A DNA stretch of 64,000 nucleotides from Actinotalea soli (lineage in GTDB: Bacteria > Actinomycetota > Actinomycetes > Actinomycetales > Cellulomonadaceae). The stretch lies in assembly GCF_017565425.1 (NCBI RefSeq), contig NZ_JAGEMK010000002.1, positions 1 to 64,000 on the forward strand. The letters run 5' to 3'. The position numbers were made by a program, and so were the translations under genes. Shown here piece after piece: positions 48,452 through 59,759 of the stretch (position 1 is its first letter; each line of letters begins with the position of its first letter). The notes under the pieces are model-generated. The model did no database searches. It worked only from the letters and a program-made list of their open reading frames with translations, and was not told the DNA's origin.

Positions 48452-49091
48452 GTTTCTTCTCCATTCGGCGCATGAGCACGGCCGTGGGGTAGCTGGCGGC
48501 GAGGAAGATCAGCCCGGCGATGGTGAACGCCTCGACGTAGGTGAACTCGTTGGCCCCGAACCTGCGGGCCTGGGTGACCATCTCCGCGACGCCGATGACG
48601 ATGAGGAACGGGGTGTCCTTGAACATCGCGATCGACCAGTTGCCCAGCGAGGGCAGGGTCGCGCGCAGGGCCTGCGGGATGATGACCGCCCGCCAGGTGC
48701 GGCCCTTGGGCAGGGAGAGGGCGGTGGCCGCCTCCCACTGCCCCTTGCGGATCGACTCGATCCCGGCGCGGTAGGACTCGGCCATGTAGGTCGAGTAGTG
48801 CACGCCGAGCACGATGTACGCGATCGTCATGACGTCGAGCTGCACGAAGACGTAGTACAAGAAGAAGGCCTGCAGCGGCAGCGGCGTCATCCGGATGACG
48901 TCGAGCACCCAGGCGAGCACCTTGGCGATCGGCGTGGGCAGCTCACGCAGCGCGAGGGCCCAGATCAGCCCGAGCACCGCGGCGATGATCGTGCCCACCA
49001 CGGTCAGCAGCAGGGTGATCTCGACGAAGGAGCGGAGCAGCACGGGGAACGCCTCGCCGGCGGCCTCCCAGTCCCAGCTGAAGCTGTTCAT
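48441..49091 (-). CDS. ehuD: Ectoine/hydroxyectoine ABC transporter, permease EhuD
   Basis: A 216-residue HisM-type permease with about five helices. The EAA loop, which contacts the ATPase, is YRAGIESIRKGQWEAATALSLPKG followed by VIIPQALRATLPSLGNW. The start overlaps the ehuC stop by one base (TGATG). Its order after EhuC, two HisM-type permeases with one ATPase, matches Ehu systems. Confidence 0.85.
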   Translation of the reverse strand: MNSFSWDWEAAGEAFPVLLRSFVEITLLLTVVGTIIAAVLGLIWALALRELPTPIAKVLAWVLDVIRMTPLPLQAFFLYYVFVQLDVMTIAYIVLGVHYSTYMAESYRAGIESIRKGQWEAATALSLPKGRTWRAVIIPQALRATLPSLGNWSIAMFKDTPFLIVIGVAEMVTQARRFGANEFTYVEAFTIAGLIFLAASYPTAVLMRRMEKKLAY

Positions 49092-49795
49092 CACGCCACC
49101 GCCCCTGCTGTCGCCTTCGTGGTCTGCGCCCTGGTGGGCTTGAGCCCGAGCTTGCGCTGGGCCCTGAGCTCGAGGGCCCGCAGGATCGAGGAGAACCCGA
49201 GGGAGATGAGGTAGTAGAGCGCGAACCCGACGCCGAAGGCGAAGTACGTGCCCTCGGTCCGGCGCAGGTTGTCGACCACGAACGTGAGGTCGTGCAGGAA
49301 GATCAGCAGCGCCAGGGCCGTGCCCTTGACCAGCATCACCATGAGGTTGTTGAGCCCGGGCAGCATGAGCGCCCAGGCCTGGGGCCAGATGATCCGGCGC
49401 ATCTTGGTCACCCAGGACATCGACAGGGCGGTGGTCCCCTCCCACTGCGCCTTGGGTACGGCGTTCAGCGAGCCACGGACCACCTCAGCGCCGTAGGCGC
49501 CGTAGTTGAGGCCGAGGGCGATGATGCCGGTGAGCATCGAGTCCATGCGGAGCCCGAACTGCGGCAGGACGAAGAACAGCCAGAACAGCTGCACCACGAG
49601 GGAGGTGCCGCGGAAGAACTCCACGACGACGCGGGAGATCCCCCGCAGCACCGCCACCTCGGAGATGGCCCCCAGCCCGAGGACGACCGCGACGGCGAAG
49701 GCCAGCGCGGCGCCCCCGAGCGAGAGCCCGAGAGTGATCTGGATGCCTGACCACAGCTGTGGCCAGGCATCCAGCAACGACTCAAGGAGTTCCAA
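49091..49795 (-). CDS. ehuC: Ectoine/hydroxyectoine ABC transporter, permease EhuC
   Basis: A 234-residue HisM-type permease. The EAA loop is AEVVRGSLNAVPKAQWEGTTALSMSW with IIWPQAWALMLPGLNN. It starts with an uncommon TTG (49795), 12 nt after the ehuB stop; the ribosome-binding site is weak, so translation may depend on coupling. The C-terminus ends in a basic, cytoplasmic tail. Confidence 0.85.
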   Translation of the reverse strand: MELLESLLDAWPQLWSGIQITLGLSLGGAALAFAVAVVLGLGAISEVAVLRGISRVVVEFFRGTSLVVQLFWLFFVLPQFGLRMDSMLTGIIALGLNYGAYGAEVVRGSLNAVPKAQWEGTTALSMSWVTKMRRIIWPQAWALMLPGLNNLMVMLVKGTALALLIFLHDLTFVVDNLRRTEGTYFAFGVGFALYYLISLGFSSILRALELRAQRKLGLKPTRAQTTKATAGAVA

Positions 49796-49807
49796 GGAAC
49801 CGCTCGA

Positions 49808-50734
49808 TCACTCGGCGTCGGGGAGCTCGCCGGCGCACAGCATCTCGGTCGTGATGTCCTCGGTGGGACGCTCGGCGTCGCTGAAGCCGTAGGGCCCGAG
49901 CACCCGCTCGAACTCGGCCGTGTCGCCGATGATCTGCGCCGAGGCCTCGTTGTAGGCCTCGCGCAGGTCGTCGTCGCCCTCGCGGAAGACGGTGGCGCCC
50001 GCGCCGACCTGCTCCTTGCCGTCGACCACGGCGACGAAGGCGTCGGTCACCTCGACCGGGGCGTCGGGGTTGTTCTCGGCCAGGGCACGCAGCGAGATGC
50101 CGGTGAGGGCGAACACGTCGGCACGGCCGCTGACGACGGCGTCCAGACCGTCGCTCGGGGAGCCGACCGCCATGACGTCGACGCCCAGGTCGCTCGCGTA
50201 GCCGTCCTCGATCGCACCGCTCATCGCGGAGAACGTGATGCCCTCGGCCTCGGCGACGTCCTGCATGTCGTGCAGGTCCATCGGGTTGCCCTCGGGGACG
50301 AGGAGCGCGGTGGTGTACATGATCTCGGGGATGCTGAACGCGGCCTGGTCGCACCGGTCCGGCAGGATCGACATGCCGGCGCTGATCGCGTCGAACCGGC
50401 CCGCGTTGAGCCCGGGGATGAGGGAGTCCCACTCGACCAGCTGGCCCTCGACGTTGTCGATGCCGAGCTCGGCGAACACCTCCTCGTGCAGGGCGATGAC
50501 CGCTCCGCTGAGCTCGCCGTTCTCGTCGAGGAAGCTGTAGGGCTCCTCGCCGGCGATCCCGACGGTGATCGTGCCGGCCTCCTGCGCGGCGGCCAGCGCC
50601 CCGCCGCCGGACCCGGCGGCCTCCTCGCCGTTCGCGTCGGTGTCCGCGTCGCCGCTGCAGGCACCCAGCAGGCCCAGGGCCAGGATGCTGACCCCGGCGG
50701 TCAACGCACGGTTCCTACGAGAGTTGCTCGTCAT
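49808..50734 (-). CDS. ehuB: Ectoine/hydroxyectoine ABC transporter, substrate-binding protein
   Basis: A 308-residue lipoprotein (lipobox LLGAC, cysteine near residue 26) with a type-II periplasmic binding fold: GTITVGIAGEEPYSFLDENGELSG at the N-lobe, RFDAISAGMSILPDRC and GRADVFALTGISLRAL later. This matches the EhuB pattern of amino-acid-type binding proteins. It is the first gene of the ehuBCDA operon. GAAGGGAATTTC precedes the ATG. The likely promoter is about 100 bp upstream. Ligand assignment is inferred from pattern and from the doe operon. Confidence 0.85.
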   Translation of the reverse strand: MTSNSRRNRALTAGVSILALGLLGACSGDADTDANGEEAAGSGGGALAAAQEAGTITVGIAGEEPYSFLDENGELSGAVIALHEEVFAELGIDNVEGQLVEWDSLIPGLNAGRFDAISAGMSILPDRCDQAAFSIPEIMYTTALLVPEGNPMDLHDMQDVAEAEGITFSAMSGAIEDGYASDLGVDVMAVGSPSDGLDAVVSGRADVFALTGISLRALAENNPDAPVEVTDAFVAVVDGKEQVGAGATVFREGDDDLREAYNEASAQIIGDTAEFERVLGPYGFSDAERPTEDITTEMLCAGELPDAE

Positions 50735-50834
50735 GAAATTCCCTTCGGTTTGAACGAGGCAAGGCCCCACTGCCGAAGGCCCCAAGGCCCGCAACGCAGG
50801 ATGAATCGCCCCGAATGGTCATGGCGCAACGACC

Positions 50835-50864
50835 AACCTAGGCACGCACTCGCGCAGGGTTCAA
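50835..50864 (-). promoter_or_regulatory. Housekeeping-type promoter of the ehu operon
   Basis: On the minus strand: -35 TTGAAC (50864-50859), an 18-bp spacer, -10 TAGGTT (50840-50835). The likely start of transcription is about 95 nt before ehuB. No operator-like palindrome is obvious. Confidence 0.65.
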
Positions 50865-51001
50865 GGCGCGTGATGCGTCCTGTGACCACCCGGAATGTCC
50901 CCTGCGACACCCCCGGGAAAGCCGGACTGACCAGTGGCGATACCGACCCTTGACCATGTCATGATCTCGTCGTGACACCCCCCCAGGTACCCGGTGGATC
51001 G

Positions 51002-51649
51002 TTACTCAGCCGAGACATTGGGGCGCCGGCGCAGCCATCCCCCGGGAACCAGGAGCACCACGACGGCCACCGCCGCAGCCACCGCCACGAGGCGGACCCA
51101 GCCCTGCCCGGGGCCCGGGCCGCCCAGTCCGCTGCGGACCCAGACCACGGCCAGGAGCATCACCTGGGCCACGACCTGCACGGCGAGCACCGACCGGCCG
51201 ATCCGAGCCAGCAGCCGTCCCTCGACCAGGCTGCGCCAGCCCACGTGCTGCGCCAGGGCCGCCCCGCGCAGCACCAGGTGCACCGCGAGCACCAGCAGGG
51301 CAGCGCGCACCGTCTCCGCACCTCCCGCCGCGGGCTCCGCGAGCAGGTCGGGGCCTGAGAACACCCACAGGGCCACGAGCAGCAGGAAGACCGGGGCCGC
51401 GGGTGAGCCCGGCCACCACGTGACCGCCGCAGCCGCCCCGAGGCCGAAGGTCACGCCGACCGGTCCCGGTCCGGCGAGCAGCATCGCGCCCAGCATCGCC
51501 GCGGCCGGCACGAGCCGGACCAGGGCGCCGGGCACGGCGACGGCGAGGTCGAGCCGCACCTCGGGGGCCGGGGGAACGGCCGGTTCGACGCCCGGGCGGG
51601 GCGTCATCCGGAGCAGCGCCCGGAGCCGGTCGACGACGCCCGGGCTCAC
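51002..51649 (-). CDS. Membrane protein downstream of DUF58 gene
   Basis: A 215-residue protein with about six membrane helices (VRLVPAAAMLGAMLLAGPG; APVFLLLVALWVFSG; VRLVAVAAAVAVVVLLVPGG). No recognisable domain. The GTG start overlaps the DUF58 stop (GTGA), so it is the last gene of the cluster. Many MoxR/DUF58 clusters end in a TgpA-type transglutaminase gene; that is absent here. Confidence 0.6.
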   Translation of the reverse strand: MSPGVVDRLRALLRMTPRPGVEPAVPPAPEVRLDLAVAVPGALVRLVPAAAMLGAMLLAGPGPVGVTFGLGAAAAVTWWPGSPAAPVFLLLVALWVFSGPDLLAEPAAGGAETVRAALLVLAVHLVLRGAALAQHVGWRSLVEGRLLARIGRSVLAVQVVAQVMLLAVVWVRSGLGGPGPGQGWVRLVAVAAAVAVVVLLVPGGWLRRRPNVSAE

Positions 51650-53037
51650 CTCCCGACCCCCGCCCCGGGCCGCCGGTGCGCGCGGGCGAGCTGCAGCAGC
51701 CCGCGGGTCGCCTCCTCGGGCTCGGCCCAGCGCACCAGCTCGCTGCCCCCGGCGACCAGCTCGGCGAGCCGGTCCTCGCGGTCCATCCGCAGGATCCGCA
51801 GGGCCAGCAGCTCGCGGCGCTCGAGGCCCTGCTCGCGCAGCCGCGGCAGCACGTCGACCGCGATCACGCGGTGCCCGGCCCGGCGCCACACCTGGGCGAG
51901 CTGCGCAGGCTCGGGATCGAGGAAGGTCGAGACCAGGTAGACCAGCGAGCCCGCGGGCAGGTGCGGGGCTCGCAGCCGGCGCGCGGGCTGCCCCTCGGGG
52001 CGGAGCAGAGCGAGCTGGTGGACGATGCGGTCGAGCTGGCGCCGCCCGGCCCCGGGGCGCAGGGCGCGTCGCCGGACGCCGAGGTCCTCGACCCCCACCC
52101 GGTCCCCCGCGCCGAGGTAGCCCTCGGCGATCGTCGCGGCCGCCTGCCGCGCGAGGTCGAGGGAGGTCGCGTCGTCGGGCCGGATGGGGCGCAGCCCGGA
52201 CCAGGTCGAGACGTCGGGCCCGACGTCGTCCCGGGAGTCGACCACGAGGGTGACCGGGGCCTCGGCGAGGGCGACGGTGCGGCGCACGTAGAGCTCCTCG
52301 AGCTGCGGCGAGCGGCGAGCGGTGACCCGCCAGTCGACCCGCCGCGGGCTGTCCCCCGGGGCGAAGGGGTGCACGTCGCGCAGGCCTCCGCCGTCCCCCG
52401 GGCGCCGGGACTCGTGCTGGCCGGTGAGTCCCCTCAGGCGCAGCGGCAGGGGCAGCCCGGGCATCCGGCGCCCGCGCGGCAGCACCACGACGCGGCCCGC
52501 GGGCATCTGGCCGACCGGTCCGGTGAGGTAGGTGCCGGGCCCCAGGCCCTGGTGCTCGACCGCGAAGAGCTCCTGGGCCCCGGTGCGGACCGAGGTGGCG
52601 GACACCCCGAGCACCCGGGTGAGCGGCACGTCGACCAGGGCCTCGGTGGTGCCGTGGCTCAGCCGTCCGACCCGCAGCCGCACGGCCTCCGTGCCAGGGG
52701 GTGCCGTCAGCCGTACCCGGGCCTCGAGGCCACCCGAGCCGCCGGTCCCGCCGTCAGCCCTCTCGACGTCGACCCACACCTCGCCGCGCGGCCGGGTCCA
52801 CAGCCCCCACAGCGAGCCGAGCACCGCGGGCACGCCCAGCAGGGCGAGGTCCGGGCGACCGCCCAGACCGCCCAGGGTGAGCAGCAGGAGCCCCGCGGCG
52901 AGGGACCAGGCCAGCAGGCCGCCGACGGCCCACGGCGCGCGGGCGCGCTCCTCGAGCCGGGCTCGCTCGGCGGCGCCGTCCGAGGGCGGCCGCAGACCCC
53001 ACGGCTCGTCGCGCCCCTCCCACGCCCCGGCGGACAC
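51646..53037 (-). CDS. DUF58 domain-containing protein
   Basis: A 463-residue protein with two N-terminal membrane helices (about 30-75) and the DUF58 hallmark VHPFAPGDSPRRVDWRVTARRSPQLEELYVRR, followed by a von Willebrand A-like fold with PVTLVVDSRDDVG in place of DxSxS. DUF58 proteins accompany MoxR ATPases and are thought to work as chaperone partners at the membrane. The start GTG at 53037 is 1 nt past the moxR stop. Confidence 0.88.
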   Translation of the reverse strand: MSAGAWEGRDEPWGLRPPSDGAAERARLEERARAPWAVGGLLAWSLAAGLLLLTLGGLGGRPDLALLGVPAVLGSLWGLWTRPRGEVWVDVERADGGTGGSGGLEARVRLTAPPGTEAVRLRVGRLSHGTTEALVDVPLTRVLGVSATSVRTGAQELFAVEHQGLGPGTYLTGPVGQMPAGRVVVLPRGRRMPGLPLPLRLRGLTGQHESRRPGDGGGLRDVHPFAPGDSPRRVDWRVTARRSPQLEELYVRRTVALAEAPVTLVVDSRDDVGPDVSTWSGLRPIRPDDATSLDLARQAAATIAEGYLGAGDRVGVEDLGVRRRALRPGAGRRQLDRIVHQLALLRPEGQPARRLRAPHLPAGSLVYLVSTFLDPEPAQLAQVWRRAGHRVIAVDVLPRLREQGLERRELLALRILRMDREDRLAELVAGGSELVRWAEPEEATRGLLQLARAHRRPGAGVGR

Positions 53038-53038
53038 C

Positions 53039-54039
<1,001 letters not shown>

Positions 54040-54043
<4 letters not shown>

Positions 54044-54603
54044 TGCGGCTGCCTTCCGTCGGCGGTACGGGTGAGGTCGGGGTGGATCTGCTCGAGGGCG
54101 CGCACGCAGTGGGTGACCTCGTGCTGGGTCGGCATCCACCCGCCGGGGGCGCTGAGCACCCGCCAGGCGCGCTGGCCGACGAGCTCCTGGGCGCGGGCCG
54201 TGTGAGAGGGGTCCCCCTGGAGGGTCTCGTCGAGAGCCAGGCCGTGCCGTGCGAGCCGGCGCCGGGCCACGGCGCGCAGCTGGCGGACCGCGGCCTCGGA
54301 GACCTTGCCCTCACGCCCGACGAAGGCCCAGGTCAGGGTGGCTATCTCGCGCCGCGTGCCGTCGACGGCCTCGTAGCGGTCCTCGGGCCACACGTACTCC
54401 TCACCGACCGTGGCGGTCAGGGACAGGGCGACCACCACCGCGGTCACCGCCCCGACGAGCAGGGCGTCCGCCGGGTACAGGCCGACCATCGCGCCGACGA
54501 GGGTCACCGCGAGGCCCACGAGCACCGGGCGGGCTGCGGGCCGGCCCGCCACGGCCCACCACCCGCGCAGCGCCGCGGCACGCACGGCGGCTGCCCCCGT
54601 CAC
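54040..54603 (-). CDS. Membrane protein of the MoxR cluster
   Basis: A 187-residue protein with two close membrane helices (VLVGLAVTLVGAMVGLYPADALLVGAVTAVVVALSL, about residues 27-62) and a helical cytoplasmic domain (VSEAAVRQLRAVARRRLARHG). Members of this group occur between DUF4129 and MoxR genes in actinobacteria; function is unknown. It overlaps both neighbours by 4 nt. Confidence 0.7.
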
Positions 54604-55391
54604 GCGTCACCCTCGAGCCCGGCGCCCAGGGTGGTGATCGCGGCGGTGGCCGCCGCGACGTCCTCGGGCCCCAGACGCTGACCCCCGAACCTGGCGCGCA
54701 GGTACAGGGCCAGCAGGGCGCGGGTCGCCCCGGGATCGACCGCGGTCCGGTCCAGGACGGTGACCGTGAACTCGGTCGGGGTCGACGACGGCGCCCGGGG
54801 CACCCCTGAGCGGGCCGCGGCCTCCTCGAGGGCGACCCAGGCCGCGATCACGGCGTCCCCCGGGTTCTGCAGGACCCTCAGCCGGGCCCCGGCCCCGGCT
54901 ACGCCGTCGCGCAGGGCCGGCAGGTCGGGCTCGGCGTCGCTGCCGACGGCGACCACGCCCAGGGCAGCGACGTCGGCGGGGTCCGGGGGGCCGGGCTCCG
55001 AGCGCCCGGGCAGTCGGCGCCGCCACCACTGCAGCACCAGGAACGCGACGCCCAGGAAGACCAGGGTCAGCACCACGCCCGCGAGCCAGCGCAGGTCCCA
55101 CGGCTCGACGTCGAGCCGCTCGAGCTCGCGGAGGAAGGGGTCCGCGGTGGGCGAGGGCACGGGTGGCTGGACGGCCTCGGGCAAGGGCTGCTCGACCGGC
55201 GCGCCGCGCGAGCGGAAGGTCAGCTCCCAGGGCCCGGCCAGGGCCCCCGCGACGACGGCCACTCCGACGAGCAGGACCGCGGCGACCCCGCGGGGCGGTG
55301 GACCGTCGGGGCGGCTCCGGACAGGGGGCGGCTCACCGACAGGGTCTGGCCCCCGCGGCCCCTCGGTGCCCGCCCTCGTCGTCCGGCCCAC
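54600..55391 (-). CDS. DUF4129 domain-containing membrane protein
   Basis: About 263 residues with two membrane helices (GVAAVLLVGVAVVAGALAG; WLAGVVLTLVFLGVAFLVL) and a C-terminal DUF4129 domain (NPGDAVIAAWVALEEAAARSGVPRAPSSTPTEFT), as found at the end of TgpA-type proteins. It is the first gene of the MoxR cluster. The start is uncertain: GTG 55391 has GATGAT 6 nt upstream; the open frame extends to 55460 across the divergent purB start. Confidence 0.8.
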   Translation of the reverse strand: MGRTTRAGTEGPRGPDPVGEPPPVRSRPDGPPPRGVAAVLLVGVAVVAGALAGPWELTFRSRGAPVEQPLPEAVQPPVPSPTADPFLRELERLDVEPWDLRWLAGVVLTLVFLGVAFLVLQWWRRRLPGRSEPGPPDPADVAALGVVAVGSDAEPDLPALRDGVAGAGARLRVLQNPGDAVIAAWVALEEAAARSGVPRAPSSTPTEFTVTVLDRTAVDPGATRALLALYLRARFGGQRLGPEDVAAATAAITTLGAGLEGDA

Positions 55392-55458
55392 CGCCACATC
55401 ATCCCAGCCGACGCGGGCTTCGCCCGGTGGGCCGACGCCCCGTGGAAGGATTGCCCGC

Positions 55459-56940
55459 ATGTCGCAGACCGAGCCCGGGACCTCCTCGACCCACGCCTCC
55501 CACGCCGACGGCGGCCGCCGTCGGCTCGCCGAGGTCGACCCGCCGATCGCTCTCGGCCCCCTGGACGGGCGCTACCGGAAGGCCGTCGCCCCCTTGGTGG
55601 ACCACCTCTCCGAGGCGGCTCTCAACCGTGAGCGCGTGCACGTCGAGGTCGAGTGGCTGATCCACCTGACCTCGCAGCAGGTGGTGCCCGGGGCTCCGGT
55701 GCTCACCGAGGCCGAGCGCGCCTACCTGCGCAGCGTGGTCGAGACCTTCGACGCCGGGACCGTCGCCGAGCTGGCCGAGACCGAACGGGTCACCGTGCAC
55801 GACGTCAAGGCTGTCGAGTACCTGCTCAAGGCTCGGATCGCCCAGGCCTCCGAGGTGCTCGGCGAGGGCACCTCGCTCCCTGCGGTGAGCGAGCTGGTGC
55901 ACTTCGCGTGCACCAGCGAGGACGTCAACAACCTCTCCTACTCCCTCATGGTGCAGGGCGCCGTCCAGCAGGTGTGGCTCCCGGCGGCACGGGCCCTCGT
56001 CGCCGAGCTCGCCGCCATGGCCCGCGAGCACGCCGGGGTCCCGATGCTGGCCCGGACCCACGGCCAGCCCGCCACCCCCACGACCCTCGGCAAGGAGCTC
56101 GCGGTCCTGGCCCACCGCCTGGGCCGCCAGCTGCGACGCATCGAGGGGGCCGAGTACCTGGGCAAGATCAACGGTGCGACCGGGACGTACGGAGCGCACC
56201 TGGCCGCCGTGCCCGAGGCCGACTGGGTCGGGGTCTCGCGCAGCTTCGTCGAGCACCTGGGCCTGACGTGGAACCCGCTGACCACCCAGATCGAGTCCCA
56301 CGACTGGCAGGCCGAGCTCTACGCGGACGTCGCGCGGTTCAACCGCATCCTGCACAACCTGGCCACGGACGTGTGGACCTACATCTCGATGGGCTACTTC
56401 ATCCAGGTGCGCGGCCAGGGCACGGTGGGGTCCTCGACCATGCCGCACAAGGTGAACCCGATCCGCTTCGAGAACGCCGAGGCGAACCTCGAGATGTCCA
56501 GCGCGCTGCTGGACACCCTGGGCGCGACCCTGGTGACCTCACGGCTGCAGCGGGACCTCACGGACTCCACGACACAGCGCAACATCGGACCGGCCTTCGG
56601 CCACTCGCTGCTCGCGATCGACAACGTGCGGCGTGGCCTCGCGGGCCTCGACGCGGACCCGGCTGCGATGGCCCGCGACCTCGACGCGAACTGGGAGGTG
56701 CTCGGCGAGGCCGTCCAGTCGGCGATGCGCGCCGCGGGGGTCGCGGGGGTGCCCGGCATGGACGAGCCGTACGAGCGGCTCAAGGAGCTGACCCGCGGTC
56801 GCCGCATCACCGGAGAGGACCTGCGCGCCTTCGTCGCGACCCTGGGCCTGCCCGAGGACGTCGCGGCACGGCTCAGCGCCATGACCCCCGCCTCGTACAC
56901 GGGGGCTGCCGAGGAGCTCGTGGGGCTGCTCGACCTCTGA
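55459..56940 (+). CDS. purB: Adenylosuccinate lyase
   Basis: A 493-residue fumarase/aspartase superfamily lyase that makes AMP and AICAR in purine synthesis. The superfamily signature is [20 protein letters not shown]; other conserved parts are PLDGRYR at the start, [17 protein letters not shown] and [18 protein letters not shown] with the catalytic histidine. It is of the E. coli PurB-like long type. GGAAGGA lies before the ATG. It is divergent from the MoxR cluster and precedes the chemoreceptor gene by 55 nt. Confidence 0.95.
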   Translation: MSQTEPGTSSTHASHADGGRRRLAEVDPPIALGPLDGRYRKAVAPLVDHLSEAALNRERVHVEVEWLIHLTSQQVVPGAPVLTEAERAYLRSVVETFDAGTVAELAETERVTVHDVKAVEYLLKARIAQASEVLGEGTSLPAVSELVHFACTSEDVNNLSYSLMVQGAVQQVWLPAARALVAELAAMAREHAGVPMLARTHGQPATPTTLGKELAVLAHRLGRQLRRIEGAEYLGKINGATGTYGAHLAAVPEADWVGVSRSFVEHLGLTWNPLTTQIESHDWQAELYADVARFNRILHNLATDVWTYISMGYFIQVRGQGTVGSSTMPHKVNPIRFENAEANLEMSSALLDTLGATLVTSRLQRDLTDSTTQRNIGPAFGHSLLAIDNVRRGLAGLDADPAAMARDLDANWEVLGEAVQSAMRAAGVAGVPGMDEPYERLKELTRGRRITGEDLRAFVATLGLPEDVAARLSAMTPASYTGAAEELVGLLDL

Positions 56941-56962
56941 GGCGTTTCACCCCCGCACCCCC

Positions 56963-56989
56963 TCAGACCTGCGCGAACGCGTCCGATCA
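56963..56989 (+). promoter_or_regulatory. FliA (sigma-28)-like promoter of the chemoreceptor gene
   Basis: TCAG (56963-56966), 15 nt, TCCGATCA (56982-56989), then the ATG 6 nt later without Shine-Dalgarno. It is similar to the site before the gene at 14941. A chemoreceptor is a natural member of a flagellar regulon. Confidence 0.45.
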
Positions 56990-56995
56990 CATGGC

Positions 56996-58396
56996 ATGAC
57001 CCTTCCCCCTGGGGGCCGGACGACGCCGTCACCCGCCGCGTCCCGGCCTGGCCCAGCCCCGAGCACGACCGCCCCGCAGCTGAGCGGACCCGCCCGGTGG
57101 CTCCCCCGCGGGGTGCGCCTCGACGAGGCCTCGTTCCGGACCCGGCACGACGCGTTGTCCTGGGTGCTGGCCGCGCACGTCCCGGTGCTGGCGGCGCTCG
57201 CCCCGTTCTGGCACCCCGGCGGGCACCACGCCACCGGGGGCGACCACGCGTGGATGGGGTGGGTGGGCCTCGGCCTGATCCTCGCGCTCCTGGTCGTCGG
57301 GCGCGTCGGCGGCTCCCAGCTGGTGCGCGCCGCGGCCGTGAGCAGCGGGCTGGTGCTCTCGAGCGTGGTCCTGGTGCACGTCTCGGGCGGGATCACCGAC
57401 CTGCACCTGCACTTCTTCGTCGTCGTGGCCTTCGTCGCCCTCTACCAGGCGTGGACGCCCTTCCTCGTGGCGGTCGCGATCGTGGCGGTGCATCACGTCG
57501 GGATGAGCCTGGTCGACCCGTCGCTGGTCTTCTCGGAGGGTGAGGCGCAGGCCAACCCGCTGCTGTGGGCGAGCATCCACGCCGTGCTGCTGCTCGCCGA
57601 GTGCGCGGCACTGGCCACGAGCTGGAAGTTCACCGAGCAGGCCGACGCCTCCCGGCGGGTCGAGCAGGCCCGTGCCGAGGCGACCGCCGCCGAGCAGCTC
57701 GCGGCCCAGGCCGAGCTCGCCGAGTCCCAGCAGCGCGCGGCAGCCGAGGCCCAGCGCGGGCTCGAGGCCCGTCAGGAGCGCACGGTCGAGCTCGAGCGTC
57801 GGCTGGTCACCCTGACCGCTGCCGGTGCGAACCTGACCGACGGCGCGGAGAACGCCGCGCAGGTCATGGACGGGCTGGTCGAGGCGGCCTCGGAGATCGG
57901 TCAGGCAGCGTCCCAGGCCTCGACCTCGGCCCAGGACGCCGCCGCGAAGGTCTCCGCCTCGGCGGCCACCATGCGTGGCCTCGAGGAGGCCACCAGCCAG
58001 ATCGCAGAGATCGCCCGCACCATCACCTCGATCGCCGAGCAGACCAACCTCCTCGCCCTCAACGCGACCATCGAGGCCGCCCGCGCCGGTGAGTCGGGCA
58101 AGGGCTTCAGCGTGGTCGCCCAGGAGGTCAAGGAGCTCGCCGGGCAGACGGCTCGTGCGACCGACCAGATCGAGGCCGTCGTGGCGAGCGTCCAGAGCGG
58201 CACCCAGGAGGCCCTGGTCGGGACCAGCGGCATCGACCGGGCGATCGCCGAGGTGGTCCACGCCCAGACGACGATCGCCGCGGCGGTCGAGGAGCAGGGT
58301 GCGGCCACCGGCCAGGCCCGGTCCTCGATCGGCGCGATGACCTCCGCCGTCCAGCAGGTCACGCAAGAGGTCGCGGCGATGGCGAGCGGCTCCTAG
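56996..58396 (+). CDS. Methyl-accepting chemotaxis protein (membrane sensor)
   Basis: A 466-residue chemoreceptor. The N-terminal 200 residues have about six membrane helices with the motif [19 protein letters not shown], a compact membrane-embedded sensor. A coiled-coil region (residues 215-270) leads to the signalling domain with the hallmark hairpin [37 protein letters not shown]. No che genes are in the window. The stop codon overlaps that of convergent hemA by three bases. A FliA-like promoter precedes it. Confidence 0.9.
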   Translation: MTLPPGGRTTPSPAASRPGPAPSTTAPQLSGPARWLPRGVRLDEASFRTRHDALSWVLAAHVPVLAALAPFWHPGGHHATGGDHAWMGWVGLGLILALLVVGRVGGSQLVRAAAVSSGLVLSSVVLVHVSGGITDLHLHFFVVVAFVALYQAWTPFLVAVAIVAVHHVGMSLVDPSLVFSEGEAQANPLLWASIHAVLLLAECAALATSWKFTEQADASRRVEQARAEATAAEQLAAQAELAESQQRAAAEAQRGLEARQERTVELERRLVTLTAAGANLTDGAENAAQVMDGLVEAASEIGQAASQASTSAQDAAAKVSASAATMRGLEEATSQIAEIARTITSIAEQTNLLALNATIEAARAGESGKGFSVVAQEVKELAGQTARATDQIEAVVASVQSGTQEALVGTSGIDRAIAEVVHAQTTIAAAVEEQGAATGQARSSIGAMTSAVQQVTQEVAAMASGS

Positions 58397-59712
58397 ACGG
58401 GACCGTCCGGGGCCGGGCCGTCTGTCGCTGGGCCCTCGGGCTCGATGCCGAAGACCGCGGCCAGGCCGTCGCGGTACTCCTCGGCGCGCCCCGCCCGGGC
58501 GTGCTCGCGGGCCCGGACCGTGGGCTGGTGCAGCAGGGCGGCGCTGACCCGCCGCAGCGAGCGCTCGACCTGGGCCGCTGCCTCGGGTCCCTGCCGGGCG
58601 GCGACCCGGGCGACCTCGGCGGCGACCTGGGCCTCGACGCGCGCGCGCAGGGCCACGACCTCGGGCACGAGCTCCTGCTCGGCGAGCCCGGCCTCGAACT
58701 CGGCGGCGCTGCGGGCGACGATCTCGAGCCCGGCCTCGACCGCGGGGCTCACGGTGGTGGGCGAGTGCTGCTGCACGGTCGCGAGGTCGATGAGGTGCAC
58801 GCCGGGCACCTGGGCGGCCTGGGGGTCGATGTCGTGGTGCAGGGCCAGGTCGATGAGGACCACGGGGCGCGGCCGCCCGTCGTCGTCCACCGACCGGCGG
58901 CGCGCGTCGACCACCATCGCGGCGTCGACCACCGGCCCGAGGGCACCGCTGCAGGACAGCACGACGTCGGCCCGGGCGAGCTGGGCGTCGAGGGTCCCGG
59001 GCTCGACGGCCTCGAGCCCGCGCTCGGCCGCGAAGCCTGCGGCCCGCCCCGACGGCGAGTGGACGGCGACGTCCGTGACGCCCCGAGCGCGCAGGGCCGT
59101 CACGCTGGCCCCGGCGTAGGAGCCGGTGCCGACCAGGAGGACCCGGGCCTGGGCGAGCTCGAGGTCGCTCTCGACGAGGGCCTCGGCGGCGAGGTCGAGG
59201 GCGACACCGACCACCGAGCGGCCCGTGCCGCCGAGCCCGGTCTGGGCACCCACGGCCCGCGAGGTGCGCGACGCGGTCTGGAAGAGGCGCTCGAGGCGCG
59301 GGGAGGTCGTGCGCTCGGTGCGGGCGGTGTGCAGGGCGCGGCGCACCTGCCCGGCGACCTCGCGCTCACCGATGACCATCGAGTCCAGGCCCGAGGCCAC
59401 CGCGAAGAGGTGCCGGCCGACCTCGGGACCCACCCGCGCCTGCAGGGAGTCCTGCACGTCGGCCTGCGGGAGGCCGCTGGTGCGGGCGACCGTGGCCGTC
59501 ACGGCGTCGAGGGCGGTCTCGGGACCGGCACAGGTCTCGGCGACATCCAGGTACACCTCGAACCGGTTGCACGTAGCGAGCACGACGCAACCGGTGATCT
59601 CGTGGCTGTCCGCCACGACCTCGGAGCCGACGGAGTGCGCTCCCGAGCTCAGCTGCTCGAGGACATCCAGGTCCAGATCGCGGTGGGACGCCGTCAGGGT
59701 CATCAGCACCAC
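58393..59712 (-). CDS. hemA: Glutamyl-tRNA reductase
   Basis: About 439 residues. It reduces glutamyl-tRNA to glutamate-1-semialdehyde, the first committed step of haem synthesis. The catalytic cysteine is in [30 protein letters not shown] and the NADP-binding [16 protein letters not shown] follow. The expected early ASHR motif is present near residue 9. The start is one of two GTG codons (59712 or 59709), ahead of an ATG at 59703. A -10-like TTCAAT lies 9 nt before the start. It is divergent from hemE; the two promoters interlock. Confidence 0.93.
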   Translation of the reverse strand: MVLMTLTASHRDLDLDVLEQLSSGAHSVGSEVVADSHEITGCVVLATCNRFEVYLDVAETCAGPETALDAVTATVARTSGLPQADVQDSLQARVGPEVGRHLFAVASGLDSMVIGEREVAGQVRRALHTARTERTTSPRLERLFQTASRTSRAVGAQTGLGGTGRSVVGVALDLAAEALVESDLELAQARVLLVGTGSYAGASVTALRARGVTDVAVHSPSGRAAGFAAERGLEAVEPGTLDAQLARADVVLSCSGALGPVVDAAMVVDARRRSVDDDGRPRPVVLIDLALHHDIDPQAAQVPGVHLIDLATVQQHSPTTVSPAVEAGLEIVARSAAEFEAGLAEQELVPEVVALRARVEAQVAAEVARVAARQGPEAAAQVERSLRRVSAALLHQPTVRAREHARAGRAEEYRDGLAAVFGIEPEGPATDGPAPDGPV

Positions 59713-59721
59713 AACGGCCCG

Positions 59722-59753
59722 ATTGAACCAGGCGGAAGAATGTTCGGCACAAT
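59722..59753. promoter_or_regulatory. Interlocked divergent promoters of hemA and hemE
   Basis: Plus strand: TTGAAC (59723-59728), 19 nt, CACAAT (59748-59753), 6 nt, GTG of hemE. Minus strand: TTGTGC, 19 nt, TTCAAT (59727-59722), leading to hemA. The -10 of one overlaps the -35 of the other, so the two genes probably cannot fire together. Spacers are slightly long. Confidence 0.55.
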
Positions 59754-59759
59754 CGCAGG

